Shown here piece by piece: positions 16,557 to 23,079 of a stretch of 64,000 nucleotides of DNA (its first letter is position 1; each line of letters starts with the position of its first letter). A model generated the notes under the pieces. It made no database searches, was not told the origin of the DNA, and saw only the letters and a list, made by a program, of their open reading frames with translations. The position numbers and the translations under genes were made by a program. This DNA comes from Streptomyces parvulus (GTDB taxonomy: Bacteria; Actinomycetota; Actinomycetes; Streptomycetales; Streptomycetaceae): positions 421,663 through 485,662 of the forward strand of contig NZ_BMRX01000004.1 in the NCBI RefSeq assembly GCF_014648855.1, in the 5' to 3' direction.

Positions 16557-18023
16557 TCAGTCGCCGGCGCCCGCCGTGGCAGTCACGCGGCGGGCCGGAC
16601 GCCGTCGGCGGACGGCGTCCCGCGCGGCCACCCGGACGCACAGTGCCATCAGGGCGACGAGCGACGCCGCCACCGCGACCGCGACCGCGGCCCACAGGGG
16701 CACCGGCGTCAGGTCGACGACCCGGGAGACCGGGGAGGAGGGTGTCGCGCTGCCGTAGAGCTTGGCCGCGGCCAGCGCCGCCGGGACCACGACCCCCGCC
16801 GCGAGCAGCGGCACGGCGGGCCGCACGGTCAGCAGCAGGGCCAGCACCAGGCAGAGCGCCGACAGGCCGAGGGCGACGCCGTAGACGCCGGCGGAGGCGC
16901 CGGCGCGGTGGAAGGGGAAGAAGGCGACGCCGCAGCCGGCCAGGACGGCGACGGTGAGCCAGGCGGGCCAGGCAGGACCGCGGGCGGTCCGGCGGACGGC
17001 GCGCTCCCGCAGACGGTCGCGCCCCGCGCTTCCGCGGCCGCGGCCCGCGTCCTCGCGGTCGCGCTCCCGGCGGGCCGGGCGCGCCGCCTTGCCGCGTTCC
17101 CGGCCGCGGCGGTCCGCCGCGGCGAAGACGCCGGTCCGTCGTGCGGGGCGGCCGGCGGGCCCGCGGCCGCGGGCGTCGTGGCCGTCGTCCTCGTCGGGCG
17201 CGTCCTGCTCCGCCCGCAGCTGACGAGCGTCGGGGCGCTCCGGGCGTTCGTGTCCGTCCTCGGCGAGCCTGCCGATCAGTTCGACGAGTTCCTCGACGGG
17301 CCGTCCGGTGGCGGCGGCCCGTACGGCCTCCCGCCCGCAGTGCGGCTCCAGGGGCGTGCGGTGCAGCAGTGCCATGAGCCGGGTGACGTCCTCGACGGAG
17401 CGGCACTCGGCGGCGGCCCGGATGGCCTCGTCGGCACTGTCCGGTTGGCGCGGCGGCCGGGTCAGCAGGCCGACCAGCCGGGTGACGTCCTCGACGGAGC
17501 GGTTGACGCCGACGGCACGGAGCGCGTCGACCGTGGCCTGCGCGTACTGCGGGGACCGCTCCAGCGTGGTGATCAGGTCGACGACCTCGTCCAGCGGGCG
17601 GTCGGCCACGGCGGCGCGCACCAGGTCGCCGACGGGGTCCCCGTAGGCGCGCTCCTCCGCGTCTGCGGCGGCGCGCTGGTGGCGGCCGGTCTCGCGGGCT
17701 CCGGGCTCGTGGCGGTCCGGGTCGTGGGGGCGAGCGTCGTGGGGGTCGAGGTCGAGCAGGTCCTCGTCCAGCAGGTCGTCGTCGAAGAGGCCGGGGCCGG
17801 GGAGGTCGGGGCGGTCCGCGTCGTGCGCCCGCGGTTCGTCGAAGCCGGTTTCCCAGATGTCCGCGTCCCGGACGTCCGGGTCCCGCACGGAGGCGTTCCG
17901 GCCTCCGGGAGCCGCGCCGGACAGCCGCGCCGTGCCCGTGCCCGTCGTCGTCTCCCCGGTGGGCAGGTCGAGGGCGGATATGGCGTATTCGGGCGAACGG
18001 GGTGATGAAGAGCCGGTGGTCAT
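16557..18023 (-). CDS. Membrane protein with N-terminal helical repeats, unknown function
   Basis: A 488-residue protein; the ATG at 18023 follows GGAGGGACC. Residues 1-125 are acidic and low in complexity (a run of Asp-rich DDDLLDEDLLDLDPHD). Residues 130-255 hold about four tandem helical repeats of roughly 37 residues with the shared core VR/ALRAV...RPvEEVv.LI..L (for example NRSVEDVTRLVGLL and CRSVEDVTRLMALL). A basic Arg/Gly-rich linker follows, then from about residue 350 four or five membrane helices, ending in a basic tail. The topology suggests a cytoplasmic repeat domain for protein binding tethered to the membrane. I do not recognise the family. Confidence 0.7.
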   Translation of the reverse strand: MTTGSSSPRSPEYAISALDLPTGETTTGTGTARLSGAAPGGRNASVRDPDVRDADIWETGFDEPRAHDADRPDLPGPGLFDDDLLDEDLLDLDPHDARPHDPDRHEPGARETGRHQRAAADAEERAYGDPVGDLVRAAVADRPLDEVVDLITTLERSPQYAQATVDALRAVGVNRSVEDVTRLVGLLTRPPRQPDSADEAIRAAAECRSVEDVTRLMALLHRTPLEPHCGREAVRAAATGRPVEELVELIGRLAEDGHERPERPDARQLRAEQDAPDEDDGHDARGRGPAGRPARRTGVFAAADRRGRERGKAARPARRERDREDAGRGRGSAGRDRLRERAVRRTARGPAWPAWLTVAVLAGCGVAFFPFHRAGASAGVYGVALGLSALCLVLALLLTVRPAVPLLAAGVVVPAALAAAKLYGSATPSSPVSRVVDLTPVPLWAAVAVAVAASLVALMALCVRVAARDAVRRRRPARRVTATAGAGD

Positions 18024-18230
18024 GGTCCCTCCGGGTGGTGGGGGTGCGGCCGCCCTGCGTCCCCGACGTGCGACACGCGCTGTGTGCTGCCCATTTCTAG
18101 GCACGCCGGGCGGACGCTGCCACTCCGGGTGGGCCACAGGGATGAGAGACGTCACACTCCGGTCTTGCCGCCGCCCGGAACGGGCATCCGGTTCAGTGGG
18201 CGCGCGCCGCGCGCCCGGAGGAGGGGACCC

Positions 18231-18554
18231 GTGGACACGACCACAGTGGTGATTCTGGTGGCGGCGCTGCTCGCGGCGCTGGTCCTCGCGGCGGCGGTGG
18301 CCGTCCTGGTGCGCCTGGTGCGCACGCGACGTGATCTCAAGCGGGCCGGGCTGCCCACGGGTCCGCGCTGGGTCTTCTGGGGCGCCGTCCTCTATCTGGT
18401 GCTCCCGGCGGACCTGGTGCCCGATCCGGTCTACCTGGACGACATCGGAGTCCTGCTCCTCGCCCTGCGTTCCATGCGCGGCTCACTCGGCGGCCGGCGG
18501 GCCGGAATCGCCCCGCACGAGGGCACCGGCTCGCCCGGTGATTACGCAGCGTAA
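18231..18554 (+). CDS. DUF1232 (YkvA-like) membrane protein
   Basis: A 107-residue protein from a GTG preceded by GGAGGAGGGG. One N-terminal membrane helix (residues 5-28) is followed by a short basic segment and the DUF1232 core: YLVLPADLVPDPVYLDDIGVLLLALR, with the conserved P-x-D-L-x-P-D and D-D-x-x-V residues. DUF1232 proteins are small membrane proteins of unknown function. Its final codons form the palindrome TTACGCAGCGTAA with the stop codon, in front of the RiPP precursor gene. Whether it belongs to that locus is unclear. Confidence 0.85.
   Translation: MDTTTVVILVAALLAALVLAAAVAVLVRLVRTRRDLKRAGLPTGPRWVFWGAVLYLVLPADLVPDPVYLDDIGVLLLALRSMRGSLGGRRAGIAPHEGTGSPGDYAA
18542..18554 (+). promoter_or_regulatory. 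Palindrome TTACGCAGCGTAA upstream of the RiPP precursor gene
   Basis: Perfect odd-centred 13-bp palindrome covering the last codons and stop of the DUF1232 gene, 120 bp before the RiPP precursor start. Flanking GGTGATT (18537-18543) and AATCACC (18562-18568) form a second inverted repeat that partly overlaps. The half-site TTACGC recurs in the palindrome before the LuxR gene (34521-34542). Confidence 0.4.
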
Positions 18555-18673
18555 GGAAACCAATCACCCGTTCGATTCGTATAAGTCTCTGGAAGCCGAA
18601 GGAAGTCGGCGGACCAGGAGACGGCGCGATGGGGTCGTCAACTGATCGGCACAGCACCGACTAGGGAGAGACG

Positions 18674-18865
18674 ATGCAACCGTTCGCGCTCAACTACGCA
18701 CGGCCCGCAGTGGAGTTGGAAGCCACCACTCCGTACGTCTACGACTCCGGGCTGCAGTTGAACGTGCTGCTGGACGGGCGGGTGGCCGCCTGTGACCACG
18801 CACTGCTGAGAGAACTGGGGACCACGACCTCCACCGCGGGGTCGAAGACGCACTTCGACGACTGA
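18674..18865 (+). CDS. tgmA: ATP-grasp-modified RiPP precursor peptide
   Basis: A 63-residue precursor preceded by AGGGAGAG. The N-terminus MQPFALNYARP carries the 'PFxLxxARP' leader feature of putative ATP-grasp target RiPPs (the TgmA type). The middle (TTPYVYDSGLQLNVLLDGRV) would be leader recognised by the maturase. The C-terminal core TTTSTAGSKTHFDD is rich in hydroxyl side chains (Thr50-52, Ser53, Thr54, Ser57, Thr59), has Lys58, and ends in Asp62-Asp63: this gives acceptors and donors for side-chain ester or amide rings. It is 16 bp upstream of the ATP-grasp gene. No methyltransferase, protease or transporter gene adjoins the pair. The product is unknown. Confidence 0.85.
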   Translation: MQPFALNYARPAVELEATTPYVYDSGLQLNVLLDGRVAACDHALLRELGTTTSTAGSKTHFDD

Positions 18866-18881
18866 ACACGGACCGCCGAGA

Positions 18882-19868
18882 ATGACCGTGTTGATCCTGA
18901 CCAGTGAAGAGGACGTCACCGCGGACATGGTGGTGGTGCACCTGAACGCGTCGGGAGTACCGGTGGTACGCCTGGATCCGGCGGATCTGACCGATTCCGT
19001 CGCGCTCTCCGGCGAGTTCACGCACGGCTCCTTCCGGGGCCATCTGTCCGCGGGAGGACGCCTGGTGAGCATCGGCGGGCTGCGGTCCGTCTGGGTGCGC
19101 AGGCCGGGCGGCGCGGCCACCCGGGCCGCGGAGCCGTCCGCGTGGCTGACGGAGGAGGCGGGGCAGGCGCTGTACGGCATGCTCCGGGGCAGCGGCGCCC
19201 GCTGGATGAACCAGCCCGACGCGGCGCACCGGGCCCGCTACAAGCCGTGGCAGCTGCGGCTGGCGCAGCGGTGCGGGCTTCCCGTGCCGGCCACGCTGAT
19301 CACGACGTTCCCGCGGGCGGCGCGCGAGTTCGCCGAGCGGTATCCGGACCTGGTGGTCAAGCCCGTCTCGGGCGCGCACCCCCAGGATCCGCCCCTGGCG
19401 GTGCCGACCAGCCGGGTTCCGCCGGAGACGGACTTCTCCGCCGTGGCGCACGGGCCGACGCTGCTGCAGCGCCGGGTCGCCAAGCGGGCGGACATCCGGC
19501 TGACCGCCGTGGGGGGCGAGTTGCTGGCGGCGCGCAAGAGCGCGCTCGCGGAGCCGGACACCAGCGTGGTGGACGTCCGGTTCGCGGAGTCCGACGAGCC
19601 CTGGCGCCCGGTGGAGGTGCCGCCGCGGGTGGCGGAGACGGTCCGCGCCTATCTCGACGGCGCGGGGCTCGCCTATGGCGCCCTGGACTTCGCCGAGGAC
19701 GGCGACGGCACCTGGTGGTTCCTGGAGTGCAACCAGTCGGGGCAGTTCGGCTTCGTCGAGGTGGAGACGGGGCAGCCGATCGCCCGGACGATCGCCGAGT
19801 GGCTGGCGCGTCCGGGCGCGGAGGACGAGGCGGACGCGGGCGGGCCGGGTACGGCCGCGGCGGGGTGA
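18882..19868 (+). CDS. tgmB: ATP-grasp ribosomal peptide maturase
   Basis: A 328-residue ATP-grasp ligase of the SAV_5884/TgmB and MvdD type. It activates carboxyl groups with ATP and should link Asp side chains of the precursor to Thr/Ser or Lys side chains. The N-terminal pre-ATP-grasp part starts MTVLILTSEEDVTADMVVVHL and contains the marker SVWVRRPGG (about residues 68-76). RYKPWQLRLAQRCGLPVPATLIT precedes the ATP-grasp core with LVVKPVSGAH, and the magnesium-binding signature is LDFAEDGDGTWWFLECNQSGQFGFVE (Asp, Glu and Asn ligands). It is directly downstream of its substrate gene, so the two form a minimal operon. Confidence 0.9.
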   Translation: MTVLILTSEEDVTADMVVVHLNASGVPVVRLDPADLTDSVALSGEFTHGSFRGHLSAGGRLVSIGGLRSVWVRRPGGAATRAAEPSAWLTEEAGQALYGMLRGSGARWMNQPDAAHRARYKPWQLRLAQRCGLPVPATLITTFPRAAREFAERYPDLVVKPVSGAHPQDPPLAVPTSRVPPETDFSAVAHGPTLLQRRVAKRADIRLTAVGGELLAARKSALAEPDTSVVDVRFAESDEPWRPVEVPPRVAETVRAYLDGAGLAYGALDFAEDGDGTWWFLECNQSGQFGFVEVETGQPIARTIAEWLARPGAEDEADAGGPGTAAAG

Positions 19869-19895
19869 GGGCCCGCGCCTCGGTGGTGCGGTATG

Positions 19896-20129
19896 TCAGT
19901 GGGGCCGTGGGCCCGGCAGCAGGGCGGTGCGCTGCCAGCCGGCGCCCGGGGACGGCTGCCGCCCGGGAACGGGCAGGTGGCCGGTGCCGGGCAGGTGGCC
20001 GGGGGTGTGCAGCGGCCGCATGACCACCTCCAGCTCCCTGCTCACGCGCTCGGCGTCCCGCCGCACCTGCTCGGGGACGTCACCGCGTTCGGCGACGAGT
20101 CGGTCGTAGATGGGGGAATCCTGGAACAC
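19896..20129 (-). CDS. Small conserved protein of unknown function
   Basis: A 77-residue protein with an ATG start. Residues 1-40 (MFQDSPIYDRLVAERGDVPE and the following RDAERVSRELEVVMRPL) predict helices and look like a recurrent small Streptomyces protein. The C-terminal 35 residues are Pro/Gly-rich (HTPGHLPGTGHLPVPG) and probably disordered. No signal peptide or membrane helix. It converges with the ATP-grasp maturase gene, 27 bp apart, so it is not part of that operon by strand. I see no motif that gives a function. Confidence 0.65.
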   Translation of the reverse strand: MFQDSPIYDRLVAERGDVPEQVRRDAERVSRELEVVMRPLHTPGHLPGTGHLPVPGRQPSPGAGWQRTALLPGPRPH

Positions 20130-20237
20130 CCGTCAACGCACCTTTCGTGTCGTCCGCCCCCGCACGGGGGCGCGACTGAGCATTCTAGGCGCCCCGCCAC
20201 CCGGGAGTGCGCATTCCGCCCGGAAGGTGACGAGGGC

Positions 20238-20729
20238 TCAGGCGCCGGTGGTGGATCCGGGCCGGACGACCATGAGGACGGTCACGGTGGCCCACAGCAG
20301 GTTGAACAGGCCGGTGAGCATGGCCAGCCGAGCGGTGCGGGCGCGCTCCACGGGCCGCCGGTCGGCCAGTTCCGCCAGCAGTTCCTCCTGGCGCGGGAGC
20401 ACGAAGGCGACCAGCAGGCCGGCGGCGACCGCGGTGAGGATGAGGGACGTGACGAGCCAGGCGTCGCCGAGTACGCCCATCGCGGCCGCGGTGGCCAGGC
20501 CGAGGACGGGCACGGCGATGCCGAGACCGGCGTAGACCCGGCAGATGCGGTGCAGCAGCCCGACGGTGCGGACGTCGCCGGGGCCGGCCTGCTCGCCCGC
20601 CCCCGCTCCGGCGGGCACGGACACCGGCGCCTTCCGGACGGCGGCGGGGAACATGCTGGCCGCCACGGTCACGGGCCCGACGGCGACGATGGCGGCCAGG
20701 ACGTGGAGGGACAGCAGGATCTTGGTCAT
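20238..20729 (-). CDS. DUF2269-like integral membrane protein
   Basis: A 163-residue protein with four membrane helices: residues 3-27 (ILLSLHVLAAIVAVGPVTVAA), about 62-82, 85-110 (WLVTSLILTAVAAGLLVAFVL) and 138-157. The first helix with its early His (SLHVLAAI) and the helix count fit the DUF2269/YkoY-like small membrane proteins, some of which bind heme or are of unknown function. A hydrophilic Ala/Gly-rich loop (34-58) sits between helices 1 and 2. The ATG has a moderate ribosome site. Single gene, minus strand, with no obvious functional partner nearby. Confidence 0.7.
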   Translation of the reverse strand: MTKILLSLHVLAAIVAVGPVTVAASMFPAAVRKAPVSVPAGAGAGEQAGPGDVRTVGLLHRICRVYAGLGIAVPVLGLATAAAMGVLGDAWLVTSLILTAVAAGLLVAFVLPRQEELLAELADRRPVERARTARLAMLTGLFNLLWATVTVLMVVRPGSTTGA

Positions 20730-20886
20730 CGCTCGGGGCTCCGGAGGCAGGATCGGTCGGTGCGGGGGTGCACACCCACGCTAGAAAGCGCGGGACCGGT
20801 CCCACAGAGGCAGGAACGACAGCTTCCAACGGATTCCCGCCGGGGCCCGCACCACGGTCCGTGGCGCGGGCCCCGGGTGCGTCGGG

Positions 20887-21150
20887 TCAGACGGCCAGCG
20901 ACAGGCCGCGCTCCTCGCCGGAGTCGGCCGAGGGGACCTCCGGTACCGGCCGGCCCTTGGCGAGCAACAGCAGGTCCGCCTTCGCCACCGCGTCGTGGAC
21001 GCTGGTCGTCGCCATCATCACGCAGAGCGTGTAGCTGACGTCCGCGAGATCCCGCGCCGTCGCCGGGTTCTCCCTCTCCGCCTGAGCGATCCGCAGCGTC
21101 GCGTACCGCGTGAGCAACTCCCTGACGACCTTCGGGTCGGGTTCGAGCAC
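20887..21150 (-). CDS. DUF5133 domain protein
   Basis: An 87-residue protein from GTG, preceded by GAGAGGGGCG. MLEPDPKVVRELLTRYATLR and LADVSYTLCVMMATTSVHDAVAKAD match the DUF5133 family of small Streptomyces proteins, with the conserved D-V-S-Y-T-L-C-V segment and a single Cys. Family members are around 75-90 residues, mostly helical, and of unknown function. Its 245-bp upstream region carries two striking palindromes (21273-21291 and 21327-21354), which suggests tight control. Confidence 0.8.
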   Translation of the reverse strand: MLEPDPKVVRELLTRYATLRIAQAERENPATARDLADVSYTLCVMMATTSVHDAVAKADLLLLAKGRPVPEVPSADSGEERGLSLAV

Positions 21151-21272
21151 GAAGCGCCCCTCTCTCGATTTTCACTGCGCATGCCCGCACCCGACCGGAA
21201 CAATCACATCACGGGTACTCCTGCTCGCAATTGACGAGATTCTGCCGCTCGCTGTCCGGCCTTCACCCCGAA

Positions 21273-21291
21273 TCAACCACTAGTTGGTTGA
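21273..21291. promoter_or_regulatory. 19-bp operator-like palindrome upstream of DUF5133 gene
   Basis: TCAACCACTAGTTGGTTGA has perfect 7-bp arms around CTAGT. The AT-rich arms and ACTAGT core resemble MarR/HxlR-type operators. It is 123 bp before the DUF5133 start and about 105 bp after the stop of the HEAT-like gene. Confidence 0.5.
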
Positions 21292-21326
21292 AATCGGTCG
21301 GAACGTTCACTGGGTGCCCGGCGGTG

Positions 21327-21354
21327 CCGATCGGGTCCGATCGGACCCGATCGG
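21327..21354. promoter_or_regulatory. 28-bp perfect palindrome
   Basis: Left half CCGATCGGGTCCGA is followed immediately by its exact reverse complement, with no spacer. It lies between the terminator of the HEAT-like gene and the DUF5133 gene. It may be an operator for a dimeric or tetrameric regulator, or a second cruciform or terminator structure. Confidence 0.6.
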
Positions 21355-21358
21355 AGGG

Positions 21359-21397
21359 GAGACCCGCGCCTTCTCCCCCGTGGAGGGCGCGGGTCTC
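21359..21397. terminator. Stem-loop at the end of the HEAT-like gene
   Basis: Perfect 12-bp arms GAGACCCGCGCC (21359-21370) and its complement (21386-21397), loop of 15 bases, overlapping the stop codon of the gene ending at 21396. Confidence 0.7.
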
Positions 21398-21947
21398 AGT
21401 CTCCGAGTGTGCGGGCGAGTTCGGTGGTGGCGCGCGTGATCTCGCTGTCGTCCTCGGCGAGCAGCCCCTCCAGCTCGTCCCGCCGGGCACGGACCGCCTG
21501 CCGTGCGGCGCGCTCCCACGCCACCGGGTTCTCGCGGTGGTTGAGCAGCTTGGGGTAGGCGGTGGCGGTGGTCTCCCACTGCCGGGCGTCGGCGATGTTC
21601 TTGAGCAACTGGATGATCTGCGCCCGGCAGCTCACCTGGGGACGCTGTGCCAGCTCCCAGAGGAAGGGGACGGTCGCCGCGGTCGCCTGGTCCACGACGA
21701 AGCCGTACTGGCAGATGCGTTTCCGCAGATCCCCGAGGGCGGCCCGGGCGGCTTCGGCGTCGCCCCAGGCGACCTTGCGCAGCAGCCGGGGAATGGCCGC
21801 CGCCGAGCCGCTGGAGTCCTTGATCTCGCCCCAGGGCACGCCGTCGAGTCCGGCGAGGAGGGCGGGGGCGCGGTGGTGCGAGCCGGGCGTCTGCGGCTGT
21901 CGGTCGGTGCGCTGGATGCTCGGCTCGGGTGTCGGAGCGCTGCGCAT
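21396..21947 (-). CDS. Helical protein, HEAT-like, unknown function
   Basis: A 183-residue soluble protein with an ATG preceded by AAGGGC. Residues 1-30 are probably disordered. The rest is all-helical with pairs of helices such as GDAEAARAALGDLRKRICQYG, ATAATVPFLWELAQRP and RAQIIQLLKNIADARQ, which resembles HEAT/armadillo repeats. It sits 27 bp downstream of the ATP-binding regulator gene on the same strand and probably shares its transcript. I cannot name a function. Such proteins are sometimes scaffolds or immunity-like partners, but no toxin gene is nearby. Confidence 0.65.
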   Translation of the reverse strand: MRSAPTPEPSIQRTDRQPQTPGSHHRAPALLAGLDGVPWGEIKDSSGSAAAIPRLLRKVAWGDAEAARAALGDLRKRICQYGFVVDQATAATVPFLWELAQRPQVSCRAQIIQLLKNIADARQWETTATAYPKLLNHRENPVAWERAARQAVRARRDELEGLLAEDDSEITRATTELARTLGD

Positions 21948-21974
21948 GGTGGGGGCCCTTCCGCGGCAGTCGGG

Positions 21975-22577
21975 TCAGGTGAGGGGGCGGGTCGACAACT
22001 TGGCCCAGACCGTCTTGCCCGCCGGAGGTCTCGGGGTCCAGCCCCACTCCTGCGCGAGGGCGTCGACGATGTACAGGCCGCGTCCGTGCTCCCGGAGCTC
22101 GGTGTCGTCGCAGGGGTGGAACACGGGGGCGTCGTCCCCGGGGTCTGACACGGCCAGCGTCAGGTGGCCGGGGTCCAGGGAGAGTCCCAGCCGGACCTCG
22201 GGTGGGCCCGCCGGCGCCGAATGCACCGCATGGGCCACGGCGTTGGAGACCAGTTCCGTGATGACCAGGACCGCGTCATCAGCCCGGTGGTCGAGGGACC
22301 ACCCGCGCAAGGTGTCCCGGGCGAAGACCCGGGCCCGGGCGAACCCCTCCCCGCTGCACGCCACGCGCAGCACCGCGGAGGCGGGCAGATCGCCGCCGGG
22401 GACGGGGCACTTGACGTACGGAGCGGTGAGCGGCCACTCGGCGCGGCCGACGGCTCCCCGCAGCGAACGCGGAAGCACTCCGGGCCGACTCGCGGCAGCG
22501 GTCTCCGACAGGGGTTCGCCGGGCGACCGGAGCCTTGGATGCGCAGGTGACGGCACAGCATCTCCCTGATGCGACAT
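21975..22577 (-). CDS. RsbW-like ATP-binding regulatory protein
   Basis: A 200-residue protein of the HATPase_c anti-sigma kinase fold. Core motifs: FARDTLRGWSLDHRADDAVLVITELVSNAVAHAV (N box, about residues 86-118) and GRGLYIVDALAQEWGW (G box, about 165-180). The first 65 residues are variable and probably disordered. Streptomyces genomes carry dozens of such proteins, often next to DUF397 and XRE-DUF5753 genes as here, where the DUF397 gene diverges and the XRE gene follows it. Its target (sigma factor or antagonist) is not in the window. A perfect palindrome lies in the divergent promoter region. Confidence 0.88.
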   Translation of the reverse strand: MSHQGDAVPSPAHPRLRSPGEPLSETAAASRPGVLPRSLRGAVGRAEWPLTAPYVKCPVPGGDLPASAVLRVACSGEGFARARVFARDTLRGWSLDHRADDAVLVITELVSNAVAHAVHSAPAGPPEVRLGLSLDPGHLTLAVSDPGDDAPVFHPCDDTELREHGRGLYIVDALAQEWGWTPRPPAGKTVWAKLSTRPLT

Positions 22578-22638
22578 CAGAATCAGGCGTCCACCGAGGG
22601 GTTGACGCCACGGCTATTATCCACGCTGAGAGCGATCG

Positions 22639-22652
22639 CGTGCAATTGCACG
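22639..22652. promoter_or_regulatory. Perfect palindrome CGTGCAATTGCACG between divergent regulator genes
   Basis: A 14-bp perfect palindrome followed 7 bases later by a second half-site, AATTGCGCG. It lies in the 159-bp region between the ATP-binding gene (minus) and the DUF397 gene (plus) and stands out by its AT content. It is a good candidate binding site for the adjacent XRE-DUF5753 regulator. Confidence 0.5.
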
Positions 22653-22736
22653 AGAAATTGCGCGAAAAAAATCGGATGGGAGCGGACGAGACCGGAATCA
22701 CTCGGTCCGCTCCCCCGAAACGGCAAGGAGACCGCG

Positions 22737-22964
22737 GTGCCATCAGTGCGCAACGGAGTGCAGGCCAGTCTGCTGGACGCCCGCTGGAAGAAGAGCCGGC
22801 ACAGCAACGCGGAGGGCAACTGCGTCGAAGTCGCCCTCGTGGACGGGGGCATCGCGATGCGCAACTCCCGCTATCCGGACGGCCCCGCCCTCGTCTACAC
22901 CTCCGCCGAGCTGGCCGCCTTCCTCGCGGGGGCGAAGGAGGGCGAGTTCGACCACCTGCTCTGA
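22737..22964 (+). CDS. DUF397 protein
   Basis: A 75-residue protein from GTG with AAGGAG eight bases upstream. The sequence DARWKKSRHSNAEGNCVEVALV then AMRNSRYPDGPALVYTSAELAAFLAGAKEGEFDHLL is the typical DUF397 domain (W-x-K-S-S/R-x-S-x-x-x-G-x-C-V-E-V and R-x-S-x-x-P). DUF397 proteins pair with XRE-DUF5753 regulators in streptomycetes. Here the regulator gene starts 115 bp downstream on the same strand. In such pairs the small protein is thought to modulate the regulator; in some species the module acts in development and antibiotic control. Confidence 0.9.
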   Translation: MPSVRNGVQASLLDARWKKSRHSNAEGNCVEVALVDGGIAMRNSRYPDGPALVYTSAELAAFLAGAKEGEFDHLL

Positions 22965-23079
22965 GGCGGCGGGGACGGGAAGCGGAGGCCAACTACCCGA
23001 TTCTCACGGGTGGATGCGCCCGGCAGGGGTGGGATGAGATAGTCTTTCCCTCAAGTCTGCCGGTCTGCTGGGAGCCAGG

